NCBI GenBank assembly: GCA_035455265.1
Contig: DATIFK010000095.1
Location: 1-14,525, forward strand
DNA: 14,525 nt
Direction: 5' to 3'
DNA from: MGOM01 sp035455265
Lineage (GTDB): Bacteria > Chloroflexota > Anaerolineae > Anaerolineales > E44-bin32
Position 1 is the stretch's first letter. The number at the start of each line of letters is the position of its first letter. Shown piece after piece: positions 1 through 5,836 of the stretch. Under the pieces are notes generated by a model that was not told the origin of the DNA, searched no databases, and saw nothing but the letters and a program-made list of their open reading frames with translations. Made by a program: the position numbers and the translations under genes.

Positions 1-2329
1 TTCCCGGCAGCGTGGCGTCGGCTTCGAGGGTGAAGGACGGCTCGTTCAGCCCGTCGGCAACGACCCGCCAGGTCTGGCCCTGATCGGCGGTGTACAGCAC
101 GGTGAAGGTCAGAGGATCTCCGTCCGGGTCGGAGGCCTCCCAGGCCAGGCTCACAGGAGGTTGAACTGGCCCGGTGGGCTCAAGAACGTGAATCGTCGGC
201 GCGGAGGCGCTTGCCCGACGTTCACCGAGAATGGCATCCGCACTTCGAACGCGCAGGACCTCGCCGCCCGGGACATCCGGCAGAATCGCCGAGAACGAGA
301 GTGTCTGCACCGGCGCGTGATAGGTCGTGCTGTCGATCACGGGAACGAAGACGAGGGGAGTTCCATCGGCCGCCTCCAACTGCAGGTGGAACGGTGAGGA
401 GGCTCCGCGTTGGAGCAAGGCCTCCCGCTCGGTCACCATGGCGTCCAGCATGACCGCCGGGGGATCAGGAATGCGAGCCACTTCGTCGATGGTCGCCGTG
501 CCGGCCTGAGGGTCGACATTCCCGCTGACCACGATCACGCTCGAGGCGGTTTGCGGGAAATACCAGTCCGGACCGCCCTCCGAGGTCAGGCACAAATCCC
601 ACAAGGGGGAGTTGAACGGAGTGGGGAGCCCTTTCGGCCCGGTATTCGGCGTGCAGTCGGCGTGCGGGCCGACGCCGCCCCCGCCGCCGGTGCTCGGCGG
701 GCTGAGCTCCAGGTTGCCCGGATCGCAGTCGACGCCGTAATGGTCGAGCAGCAAGCAGTAGTCGTAGGCGTCCGTCCAGCTGGGCTTGGCGTAACCCATC
801 AACGGGAATCCGCGGTTCGGAGCACTTTCGCCGGGATCATTGCTGATGACGGTCGGTCCGGTGTTGTAGGCCCACAGGTCCCAGTAGACGTCGAATCCAT
901 AGAAACCGTCGGGGTCGACCGGCGCCAGCGAGCAGTGAGGGAAGCCGGTGGGGAAATCCGCGTCGATGGAGCCCCCGGCGATCTCGTCCGGGACGCCGTC
1001 GTTGTCGCCGTCGGCGCAGGCGGCGTGGAGCAGCCCGGCCAGATGCCCGAGCTCATGGGCCAGGGTCAGCCCGCCACGGATGTTCCACAACGACGTCGGG
1101 TAATGCTCCGGATTCATGATGACCCAAGAAACGCCCTTGCCGATGCGCGACAGGCCGGTGTAGTCCTGGTCGAAGACCGGCGAGACCATCCCGACATACC
1201 AGGGAGCGTGATCCTCCCAGTGACGGTACCACTCGAGCAGGTCGAGGGGTTTTCCCTGTTTATCCGCGTCGTTGAGTTTCCACTCATCGCCCAGCCAGTG
1301 GAACGAGGGCGAAATCACCTCGCTGGCGAGCTCCACGAACATCTCGGCCACCGGGTGCAAGCGGAACATGTCGTAGGAGATGTCCCAGCCGCCGACGATG
1401 CCAAAGGTGATCGGCGTGGGGAAGAAGGTCGCCGTCGGATTGTCCCGGTCATAGCCCTCGTGCAGATGGAGTGGGATGAAGCGAAAGGCGACGGCGTTGG
1501 CCGGCTGGAATTCGACCTCGACCGTTCGGAAGTTGTTCGAATCCTGGTCCTCGTACTCGAACGGAGCGTGGGGGTCGGTGCCGTAGACGAAGGCGCGCAG
1601 GCTGACGTCGCCCGACGTCCAGCTTGTAGGAAGGTAGAAGTAGAGGCTGTCATCCAGATGGAGGCGATTGCCGCAGTCGTCGTGGGCGACGATCGGCCCG
1701 TTGGCGGGGAGCAGGGCTTTGCCGACGGGCTGGCCGGCGCCCGGCGCCAACGCCTGTCCGTTCCTCCACGCCTGCAGCCCGCCGCGCACGTCGGGCCAAT
1801 CGAGACCGTCGGTGCACACGTAGACTCGCACGACGGTCAGGCGATGCTCGACGAGCGGCATGTCGTTGTCCAGATTCTGCATGCCCTGCGTCACCTCGAC
1901 CCGACGGACGCTCAGGTCAGGGACCTGCGGCCCGGTGAAACTGCCGAGGGTCGGCGTGATGCTCGGCAGCGTCAGGGGCAGCTCGGGCGTGTAGTACGGG
2001 TCGCCGTGAGGTGTGACCGTGGCCGGCAGCTCTCCGGCGAAGCTGCCGGGAGTGAAAGTGGGGGAGGGGACGGCCAGGTTGGGCAACGTCGGCGTCGGGC
2101 TGGCCGTGGGCGTCGCGGTTGGGGTCGGGGTCCGGGTCTGGAAGCTGCTGGACGGCGGCGTCGGCGTGCGCGAGGGCTGGATGATCAGGATCGGCGGGGT
2201 AGGCGAAGGCGCCAGGATGATGACCCTGCCGGTGGCGGTGGGCGCCAGCCGGCTGGGAGTCGAGGCCCTGGCAGCCAGAATCGGCACGGCCAACAGTGCC
2301 AGGACGAGTGTCCAGAATGTCCGTCGCAT
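1..2329 (-). CDS. Secreted metzincin-like zinc metalloprotease, C-terminus outside window
   Basis: One uninterrupted frame of 776 codons from an ATG at 2329 to the left edge; no stop is reached, so the gene is partial at its C-terminus. GGAGGA lies at 2334-2339, four bases before the ATG. The N-terminus (MRRTFWTLVLALLAVPILAA) is a typical signal peptide, followed by a Pro/Thr/Ser-rich linker to about residue 110. From about 140 comes a beta-rich domain beginning VRRVEVTQGMQNLD. The zinc site is HELGHLAGLLH at residues 425-435 (bases 1025-1057), a full HExxHxxGxxH metzincin signature, and LMGYAK with Met511 is a good candidate Met-turn. Directly after the zinc helix, DGDNDGVPDE (440-449) resembles a calcium-binding loop. 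The last ~60 visible residues (SDPDGDPLTFTVLYTADQG) look like an Ig/FN3-type domain. An extracellular, probably calcium-stabilised endopeptidase is inferred; the substrate is unknown. Confidence 0.85.
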   Translation of the reverse strand, partial: MRRTFWTLVLALLAVPILAARASTPSRLAPTATGRVIILAPSPTPPILIIQPSRTPTPPSSSFQTRTPTPTATPTASPTPTLPNLAVPSPTFTPGSFAGELPATVTPHGDPYYTPELPLTLPSITPTLGSFTGPQVPDLSVRRVEVTQGMQNLDNDMPLVEHRLTVVRVYVCTDGLDWPDVRGGLQAWRNGQALAPGAGQPVGKALLPANGPIVAHDDCGNRLHLDDSLYFYLPTSWTSGDVSLRAFVYGTDPHAPFEYEDQDSNNFRTVEVEFQPANAVAFRFIPLHLHEGYDRDNPTATFFPTPITFGIVGGWDISYDMFRLHPVAEMFVELASEVISPSFHWLGDEWKLNDADKQGKPLDLLEWYRHWEDHAPWYVGMVSPVFDQDYTGLSRIGKGVSWVIMNPEHYPTSLWNIRGGLTLAHELGHLAGLLHAACADGDNDGVPDEIAGGSIDADFPTGFPHCSLAPVDPDGFYGFDVYWDLWAYNTGPTVISNDPGESAPNRGFPLMGYAKPSWTDAYDYCLLLDHYGVDCDPGNLELSPPSTGGGGGVGPHADCTPNTGPKGLPTPFNSPLWDLCLTSEGGPDWYFPQTASSVIVVSGNVDPQAGTATIDEVARIPDPPAVMLDAMVTEREALLQRGASSPFHLQLEAADGTPLVFVPVIDSTTYHAPVQTLSFSAILPDVPGGEVLRVRSADAILGERRASASAPTIHVLEPTGPVQPPVSLAWEASDPDGDPLTFTVLYTADQGQTWRVVADGLNEPSFTLEADATLPG

Positions 2330-2380
2330 ATTTTCCTCCGTCCGAGTCCCGCGGTGGGCGGGGGAGAGTGGCGAACCCTC

Positions 2381-2409
2381 ATTGTAGAGTGAACTTGTCC
2401 AGATCACAA
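2381..2409 (-). promoter_or_regulatory. Sigma-70-type promoter of the metalloprotease gene
   Basis: On the minus strand TTGTGA (2404-2409) is separated by exactly 17 bases from TACAAT (2381-2386). This matches the TTGACA/TATAAT consensus at 4 of 6 and 5 of 6 positions. The predicted transcript would start near 2374, giving a leader of about 45 bases that includes the GGAGGA ribosome site. This is the best-formed promoter in the window. Confidence 0.5.
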
Positions 2410-2437
2410 TCCTGTCCGCGTTCCTCCGGGGGGCGGC

Positions 2438-2451
2438 TATACTTCGGCCGC
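2438..2451 (+). promoter_or_regulatory. -10 box of the EamA transporter gene, possibly leaderless
   Basis: TATACT at 2438-2443 is followed by only 8 bases before the ATG at 2452. A transcript starting about 7 bases after this box would begin at or next to the start codon. No Shine-Dalgarno lies at a workable distance (the G-run at 2428-2433 is 18 bases away), which fits a leaderless message. No convincing -35 box is seen. Confidence 0.35.
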
Positions 2452-3381
2452 ATGGGCCCAACCACACCGGCTCCTGGGGCGACGATCGAGGCGGTCAACA
2501 GCGCCTCGCGGTTGCGGTCGCGCTGGACCGGTGCTGGGCTGGTGGCCCTATCGGCCGCCGGCTTCGCCACCCTTTCCGTCTTCGGCAAGATCGGACTCGC
2601 CGGCGGCATGACGCTGGCAGGCATGCTGAGCCTGCGCTTTGCCGGCGCGGCTCTTCTCCTCGGCCTGGGATTGGCGGCGGCCAGGCGCCTGCCGCGCGGC
2701 CTGACGTTGCGGACGGCCGCCGGTCTGCTGGCGCTGGGGGCCTTCGGATACGGTGTCCAATCCACGCTCTACTTCAGCGGCCTGCAGCGCATCCCGGCCT
2801 CGATCTGCGCCCTGCTGCTGTATGTGTACCCGTTGTTCGTCGCGCTGTACGATCGCCTGTTCAACGGGCGTCCGTTGCACCGCGCCGCGCTGACGGCACT
2901 GGCTCTGGCGCTCGCCGGAGTCGTGCTGACGGTTCGCCCCACGGCCTCAGGTGCGCTCGACCCGCTCGGCCTGGCCTTCGTGGTCGGCTCGGCGGCCTGG
3001 TACGCCGGCTACATCATCCTCTCGGAGCGCGTCGTGCAGCGTCTGGGAGCATGGACGAGCACCGCGGGCGTCTCCGTCGGCGCCGCCCTGGCGTTCACTG
3101 CGGCGGGATGGATCACCGGCACGCTCGACTGGAGCCTCAGCGCGGACCAACTGCGCCTACTGCTCGGGTTGGTCGTCGTTTCCACCATCCTGCCCGTGGC
3201 CACCTTCCTGGCCGGGGTGGCCCGCCTCGGACCGACGACGGCCTCGATCGTCAGCACTCTCGAACCTGTCTTTACCGCGCTCCTGGCGGCGTGGGTGTTG
3301 CGCGAGTCGCTGGCGCCGATCCAGGCATTGGGCGGATTGTTCGTGCTGGCCGGGGCGGTCTGGGTGCAATGGAAGACCTAG
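2452..3381 (+). CDS. EamA/DMT-family transporter (10-TM drug/metabolite exporter)
   Basis: 309 residues, the usual size for this family. After a short cytoplasmic N-terminus (about 25 residues) there are ten hydrophobic segments in two tandem EamA repeats, about residues 26-160 and 168-307. The first contains GFATLSVFGKIGLAGGM and YFSGLQRIPASICALLLYVYP. The second ends with ARLGPTTASIVSTLEPVFTA and LGGLFVLAGAVWVQWKT, a very typical DMT C-terminus. Family members move amino acids, metabolites or drugs across the inner membrane; the substrate cannot be read from sequence. The frame is open further upstream (GTG/ATG codons from 2296), but those starts would overlap the divergent metalloprotease gene and its promoter, so the ATG at 2452 is chosen. 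The stop TAG at 3379-3381 is also the first bases of a heptad repeat array. Confidence 0.9.
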   Translation: MGPTTPAPGATIEAVNSASRLRSRWTGAGLVALSAAGFATLSVFGKIGLAGGMTLAGMLSLRFAGAALLLGLGLAAARRLPRGLTLRTAAGLLALGAFGYGVQSTLYFSGLQRIPASICALLLYVYPLFVALYDRLFNGRPLHRAALTALALALAGVVLTVRPTASGALDPLGLAFVVGSAAWYAGYIILSERVVQRLGAWTSTAGVSVGAALAFTAAGWITGTLDWSLSADQLRLLLGLVVVSTILPVATFLAGVARLGPTTASIVSTLEPVFTALLAAWVLRESLAPIQALGGLFVLAGAVWVQWKT

Positions 3382-3455
3382 TTGTCAGTTGTCAGTCGTC
3401 AGTTGTCGGGCTCTGCCGGAGGCATCGTCCTTCCGGAGAATGCACAACTGACAAC
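3380..3455. repeat. Heptad inverted-repeat element 1 (EamA-FNT spacer)
   Basis: The left arm (3380-3407) is four tandem 7-base units, three AGTTGTC and one AGTCGTC; the first unit begins inside the TAG stop codon of the transporter gene. The right arm at 3444-3455 (ACAACTGACAAC) is the exact reverse complement of 3381-3392. Between them CCGGA (3416-3420) and TCCGG (3431-3435) can form a smaller inner stem. On the RNA this is a 12-bp outer stem over an inner hairpin. It fills most of the 103-base spacer before the FNT gene. Confidence 0.75.
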
Positions 3456-3474
3456 GGAGAACGGATGACTCAGT

Positions 3475-3480
3475 GGAGGT
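3475..3480 (+). promoter_or_regulatory. Ribosome binding site fixing the FNT start
   Basis: GGAGGT sits four bases before the ATG at 3485. An in-frame GTG at 3473 would overlap this site, so the site decides for 3485. Confidence 0.7.
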
Positions 3481-3484
3481 GCCT

Positions 3485-4330
3485 ATGACGGCGGATGTTC
3501 GCATCGATGCCTTGTTGCCGGCCGAGATGGCGCGCCGGGCCGAGTACCTGGGCGTGCGCAAGGCCGAAGCGCCCCTGCTGGCGACGTTCACTCTAGCCGT
3601 CCTGGCCGGGGCCTTCATCGCATTGGGGGCCATCTTCGCTACGACCGTGGCGGCCGGCACCTCCGGGGTCGTGCCCTACGGGGTGGCGCGCCTGTTGATC
3701 GGCTCCGTGTTCAGCCTGGGCTTGATCCTGGTGGTCGTCGGCGGCGCCGAGTTGTTCACCGGCAACAATCTGATCGTCATGGCCTGGGCCAGCCGCAAGG
3801 TCAAAACGACGGCGATGCTGCGCAACTGGCTGGTGGTCTACATCGGCAACTTCGTCGGCGCCGTCGGGACGGCGGTGCTGGTGGTGCTGAGCCGCCAGTA
3901 CACTTTCGGAGGCGGCAGCATCGGCGTCGCAGCGCTGTCGATCGCCAACGCCAAGGTCGGATTCGGCTTCGTCCAGGCGGTGGCCCTCGGTATCCTGTGC
4001 AACGCGCTGGTCTGCCTGGCGGTGTGGCTCAGCTTCAGCGCCCGCAGCACCGTCGATCGCATCGTCGCCATCATCTTCCCCATCGCCGCCTTCGTCGCCG
4101 CCGGCTTCGAACACAGCATCGCCAACATGTACTTCGTCCCCGTGGCGCTGTTGCTCAAGACCTTCGACCCGGCCTTCGTCGTCGGCAGCGGCGTCGAGGT
4201 CGGGCGGTTGACGTGGTCGGCGTTTCTGACGGCCAACCTGATCCCCGTCACCCTGGGCAACATCATCGGCGGCAGCCTGCTCGTCGCCGTGACCTACTGG
4301 TTCGTGTTCTTGCGCGGCAGCCAATCCTGA
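3485..4330 (+). CDS. Formate/nitrite transporter family channel (FocA/NirC-like)
   Basis: 281 residues, normal for the FNT family, which forms homopentameric inner-membrane channels for small monovalent anions (formate, nitrite, hydrosulfide, acetate or lactate). Six hydrophobic helices are visible from about residue 33 to 275. Family signatures are present: GGAELFTGNN (86-95), LGILCNALVCLA (168-179), FEHSIANMYF (208-217) and NLIPVTLGNIIGG near the C-terminus. Thr92 and His210 correspond to the Thr91/His209 gating and proton-relay pair known from FocA, so the channel should be functional. The anion cannot be assigned: no formate lyase, dehydrogenase or nitrite reductase gene is nearby. The next gene follows after 19 bases and encodes a small ligand-sensing domain, suggesting a shared transcript. 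No promoter was recognised in the repeat-filled spacer, so read-through from the EamA gene is possible. Confidence 0.93.
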   Translation: MTADVRIDALLPAEMARRAEYLGVRKAEAPLLATFTLAVLAGAFIALGAIFATTVAAGTSGVVPYGVARLLIGSVFSLGLILVVVGGAELFTGNNLIVMAWASRKVKTTAMLRNWLVVYIGNFVGAVGTAVLVVLSRQYTFGGGSIGVAALSIANAKVGFGFVQAVALGILCNALVCLAVWLSFSARSTVDRIVAIIFPIAAFVAAGFEHSIANMYFVPVALLLKTFDPAFVVGSGVEVGRLTWSAFLTANLIPVTLGNIIGGSLLVAVTYWFVFLRGSQS

Positions 4331-4349
4331 GGACCATCGGAGGTTCTGG

Positions 4350-4580
4350 ATGAAAGCCTTCGTGCTCATCAACGTTCGAACCGGCGAGGTCCGCGACGTC
4401 GTGCGCCAATTGCGTCGCGTCGAGGGCGTCGTCGAGGCCACGATGACTTTCGGCCCCTACGATGCCGTCGCCGTCATCGAAGGCGCGGACGTGAACGGCA
4501 TCGGCCGGATCCTGGCCAGCGGCATCCAGCCGGTACCGGGCGTTACCCAAACCCTGACATGCCTGGCCGTCGAGGCGTAG
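4350..4580 (+). CDS. Stand-alone Lrp/AsnC ligand-binding (RAM) domain protein
   Basis: 76 residues. The whole protein corresponds to the C-terminal effector-binding domain of Lrp/AsnC regulators (AsnC_trans_reg, RAM): AFVLINVRTGEVRDVVRQL, then a helix and EGVVEATMTFGPYDAVAVIE, with the usual beta-alpha-beta-beta-alpha-beta order and GPYD turn. No DNA-binding helix-turn-helix is present, and GGAGG (4339-4343) six bases before the ATG shows that the short form is the real gene rather than a fragment. Such single-domain proteins form ring-like oligomers and bind amino acids or other small molecules between subunits. It lies 19 bases after the FNT channel gene and is probably co-transcribed. Sensing a metabolite linked to the channel, or modulating a full-length Lrp partner, is inference. 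Confidence 0.88.
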   Translation: MKAFVLINVRTGEVRDVVRQLRRVEGVVEATMTFGPYDAVAVIEGADVNGIGRILASGIQPVPGVTQTLTCLAVEA

Positions 4581-4586
4581 CGAACG

Positions 4587-4683
4587 AGTGGTAAGTGGTG
4601 AGTGGTCAGTTGTCAGCGGCTGGCAATCACCAATCATGCGATCACTGGCCACTGGCCACTGGCCACCGGCCACTGACCACTCG
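4587..4683. repeat. Heptad inverted-repeat element 2 (RAM-APH spacer)
   Basis: The left arm is five 7-base units at 4587-4621 (forms such as AGTGGTG, AGTGGTC, AGTTGTC). After a 22-base centre comes a right arm at 4644-4683 with three perfect tandem ACTGGCC units, then ACCGGCC, ACTGACC and a partial unit. GAGTGGTCAGT at 4600-4610 is exactly complementary to 4672-4682. The right arm ends on the base before the ATG of the phosphotransferase gene. The element is also an open frame continuous with that gene, so it does not itself exclude an N-terminal extension. Confidence 0.78.
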
Positions 4684-5682
4684 ATGAGTAGCCTTCCCTG
4701 GGACCAACCGGGCTGGCTGGAAGAGGTCACGACCTGGATCGAGACCGAGCTTGTGCGCGTGGGGCGCCCTGCGACCGGCCCCGTCGAAGTTCTCCACCGG
4801 CGGGCTTGGTCGGCCTTCGCGCAGATCCCCTCGGACGGCGGACGCGTCTACTTCAAGGCGGCGGCGCCGGCGGTGCGTTTCGAAGCCGGGCTGACAGCGG
4901 CTCTCGGCCGCTGGCACCCCGAGCTGACCGTTCCGCTGTTGGCCGTCGACGTCGAGCGCGGCTGGATGTTGTCCGCCGACGCCGGCCCGACGCTGCGCAC
5001 CCAACTCCACGACGTCGAGGATCTGCGTCTCTTCCATCCGATCCTTCGGCGTTATGCCTCGATGCAGCAGGGACTGGCGACGCGCGCGGCGGAACTGGTG
5101 GCGCTGGGCGTGCCCGATCGGCGCCCCGAGCGACTATCCGAGTTGTACGATGAGCTCCTACAGGATCCGTCGGCGCTGCGCCTTGGCCTCGAGGGCGGGA
5201 TGACGGCGGAGCAGCATCAGCGCCTGGCGGCGCTTCGCCCGCGTCTCACGCAGGAGTGCGTAGCTCTGGCGGCCGCCGGCCCGCCGCCCACGCTGGTCCA
5301 CGAAGAGATCCACAGCGGGAACATCCTGGTCACTCCTGGCGGCGATCTCCTGACCGACTGGGGCGACTCCTGCTTGGCTCATCCCTTCGTTTCGATCCTG
5401 GTGATGCTCCGCAGCGCCGCCTGGTGGCTCGACGTGCCGGAGACTCATCCCGAGGTCCAGCGATTGCGCGACGTCTATCTGGAAGCCTGGACCTCCTATG
5501 CGCCACGCCCTGAGTTGCAGGCCGCCATGGCCACCGCCTATCGTGTCGCAATGGTCGTGCGTTCTCTGGCCTACCAGGCGATCCTGGGGCCGCTTCCGGA
5601 GTCGTACCGAATCGAGAACGATGCCATTCACGGATGGTTGCTGGACTATCTTGAAACCGAGGAGCAACGGGGGACAGCGTAG
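4684..5682 (+). CDS. APH-fold phosphotransferase (aminoglycoside/small-molecule kinase family)
   Basis: 332 residues, close to the usual size of APH-family small-molecule kinases. RVYFKAA places the likely ATP-binding Lys at 58. The catalytic (Brenner) motif is LVHEEIHSGNILV: His206, Glu208, His210, Asn213. The metal-binding motif is DWGDS with Asp225 and Asp228. The family consensus has Asp where Glu208 stands, so the catalytic base position is conservatively changed. The helical C-terminal lobe (MLRSAAWWLD, then RVAMVVRSLAYQAI) closes the substrate pocket. The family phosphorylates aminoglycosides, sugars, choline, fructosamines or macrolides; the substrate here is unknown and resistance should not be assumed. 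The start is uncertain. ATG 4684 gives the natural N-terminus but has no Shine-Dalgarno, and upstream in-frame codons at 4588 and 4636 would translate the repeat array. Confidence 0.82.
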   Translation: MSSLPWDQPGWLEEVTTWIETELVRVGRPATGPVEVLHRRAWSAFAQIPSDGGRVYFKAAAPAVRFEAGLTAALGRWHPELTVPLLAVDVERGWMLSADAGPTLRTQLHDVEDLRLFHPILRRYASMQQGLATRAAELVALGVPDRRPERLSELYDELLQDPSALRLGLEGGMTAEQHQRLAALRPRLTQECVALAAAGPPPTLVHEEIHSGNILVTPGGDLLTDWGDSCLAHPFVSILVMLRSAAWWLDVPETHPEVQRLRDVYLEAWTSYAPRPELQAAMATAYRVAMVVRSLAYQAILGPLPESYRIENDAIHGWLLDYLETEEQRGTA

Positions 5683-5715
5683 AACAGTGGTCACGCCGCC
5701 CCGGCGCACCCCGTC

Positions 5716-5744
5716 CGGGCCGGCGGCCTGCGGGTTCCGGCCCG
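5716..5744. terminator. Inverted repeat between convergent genes
   Basis: CGGGCCGG (5716-5723) and CCGGCCCG (5737-5744) form a perfect 8-bp stem with a 13-base loop. It lies 33 bases after the phosphotransferase stop, in the convergent spacer. No T-run follows on either strand, so it could support termination or mRNA 3'-end protection but is not a textbook intrinsic terminator. Confidence 0.35.
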
Positions 5745-5820
5745 CGCCCCTCCGGGATACTTCGCGAGGGCGAACGGCCGAAACGGGTGCACGGTCCCGG
5801 TGTCCTTCCGGGAGGGTTCA

Positions 5821-5835
5821 GTGGCCGGCGGCCAC
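5821..5835 (-). terminator. Short hairpin directly after the kinase stop codon
   Basis: GTGGCC (5821-5826) and GGCCAC (5830-5835) form a 6-bp GC-rich stem with a 3-base loop, one base beyond the TGA (5837-5839) of the kinase gene on the minus strand. No U-tract follows. It could be a terminator or 3'-end stabiliser. Confidence 0.35.
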
Positions 5836-5836
5836 C

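Noticed and set aside
410..2392. A 660-codon open frame on the plus strand opposite the metalloprotease
   Set aside because: Low-complexity, Arg/Gly/Val-rich translation with no domain; the opposite strand has a signal peptide, a zinc motif and a ribosome site. It is a GC-rich antisense shadow.
2296..2451. Upstream start for the EamA transporter adding 52 residues
   Set aside because: It would overlap the divergent metalloprotease start and promoter; the extension is Arg/Ser-rich and unlike the family N-terminus.
4644..4683. Tandem ACTGGCC units as a CRISPR-like array
   Set aside because: The units are 7 bases, contiguous and without spacers, and no cas gene is present.
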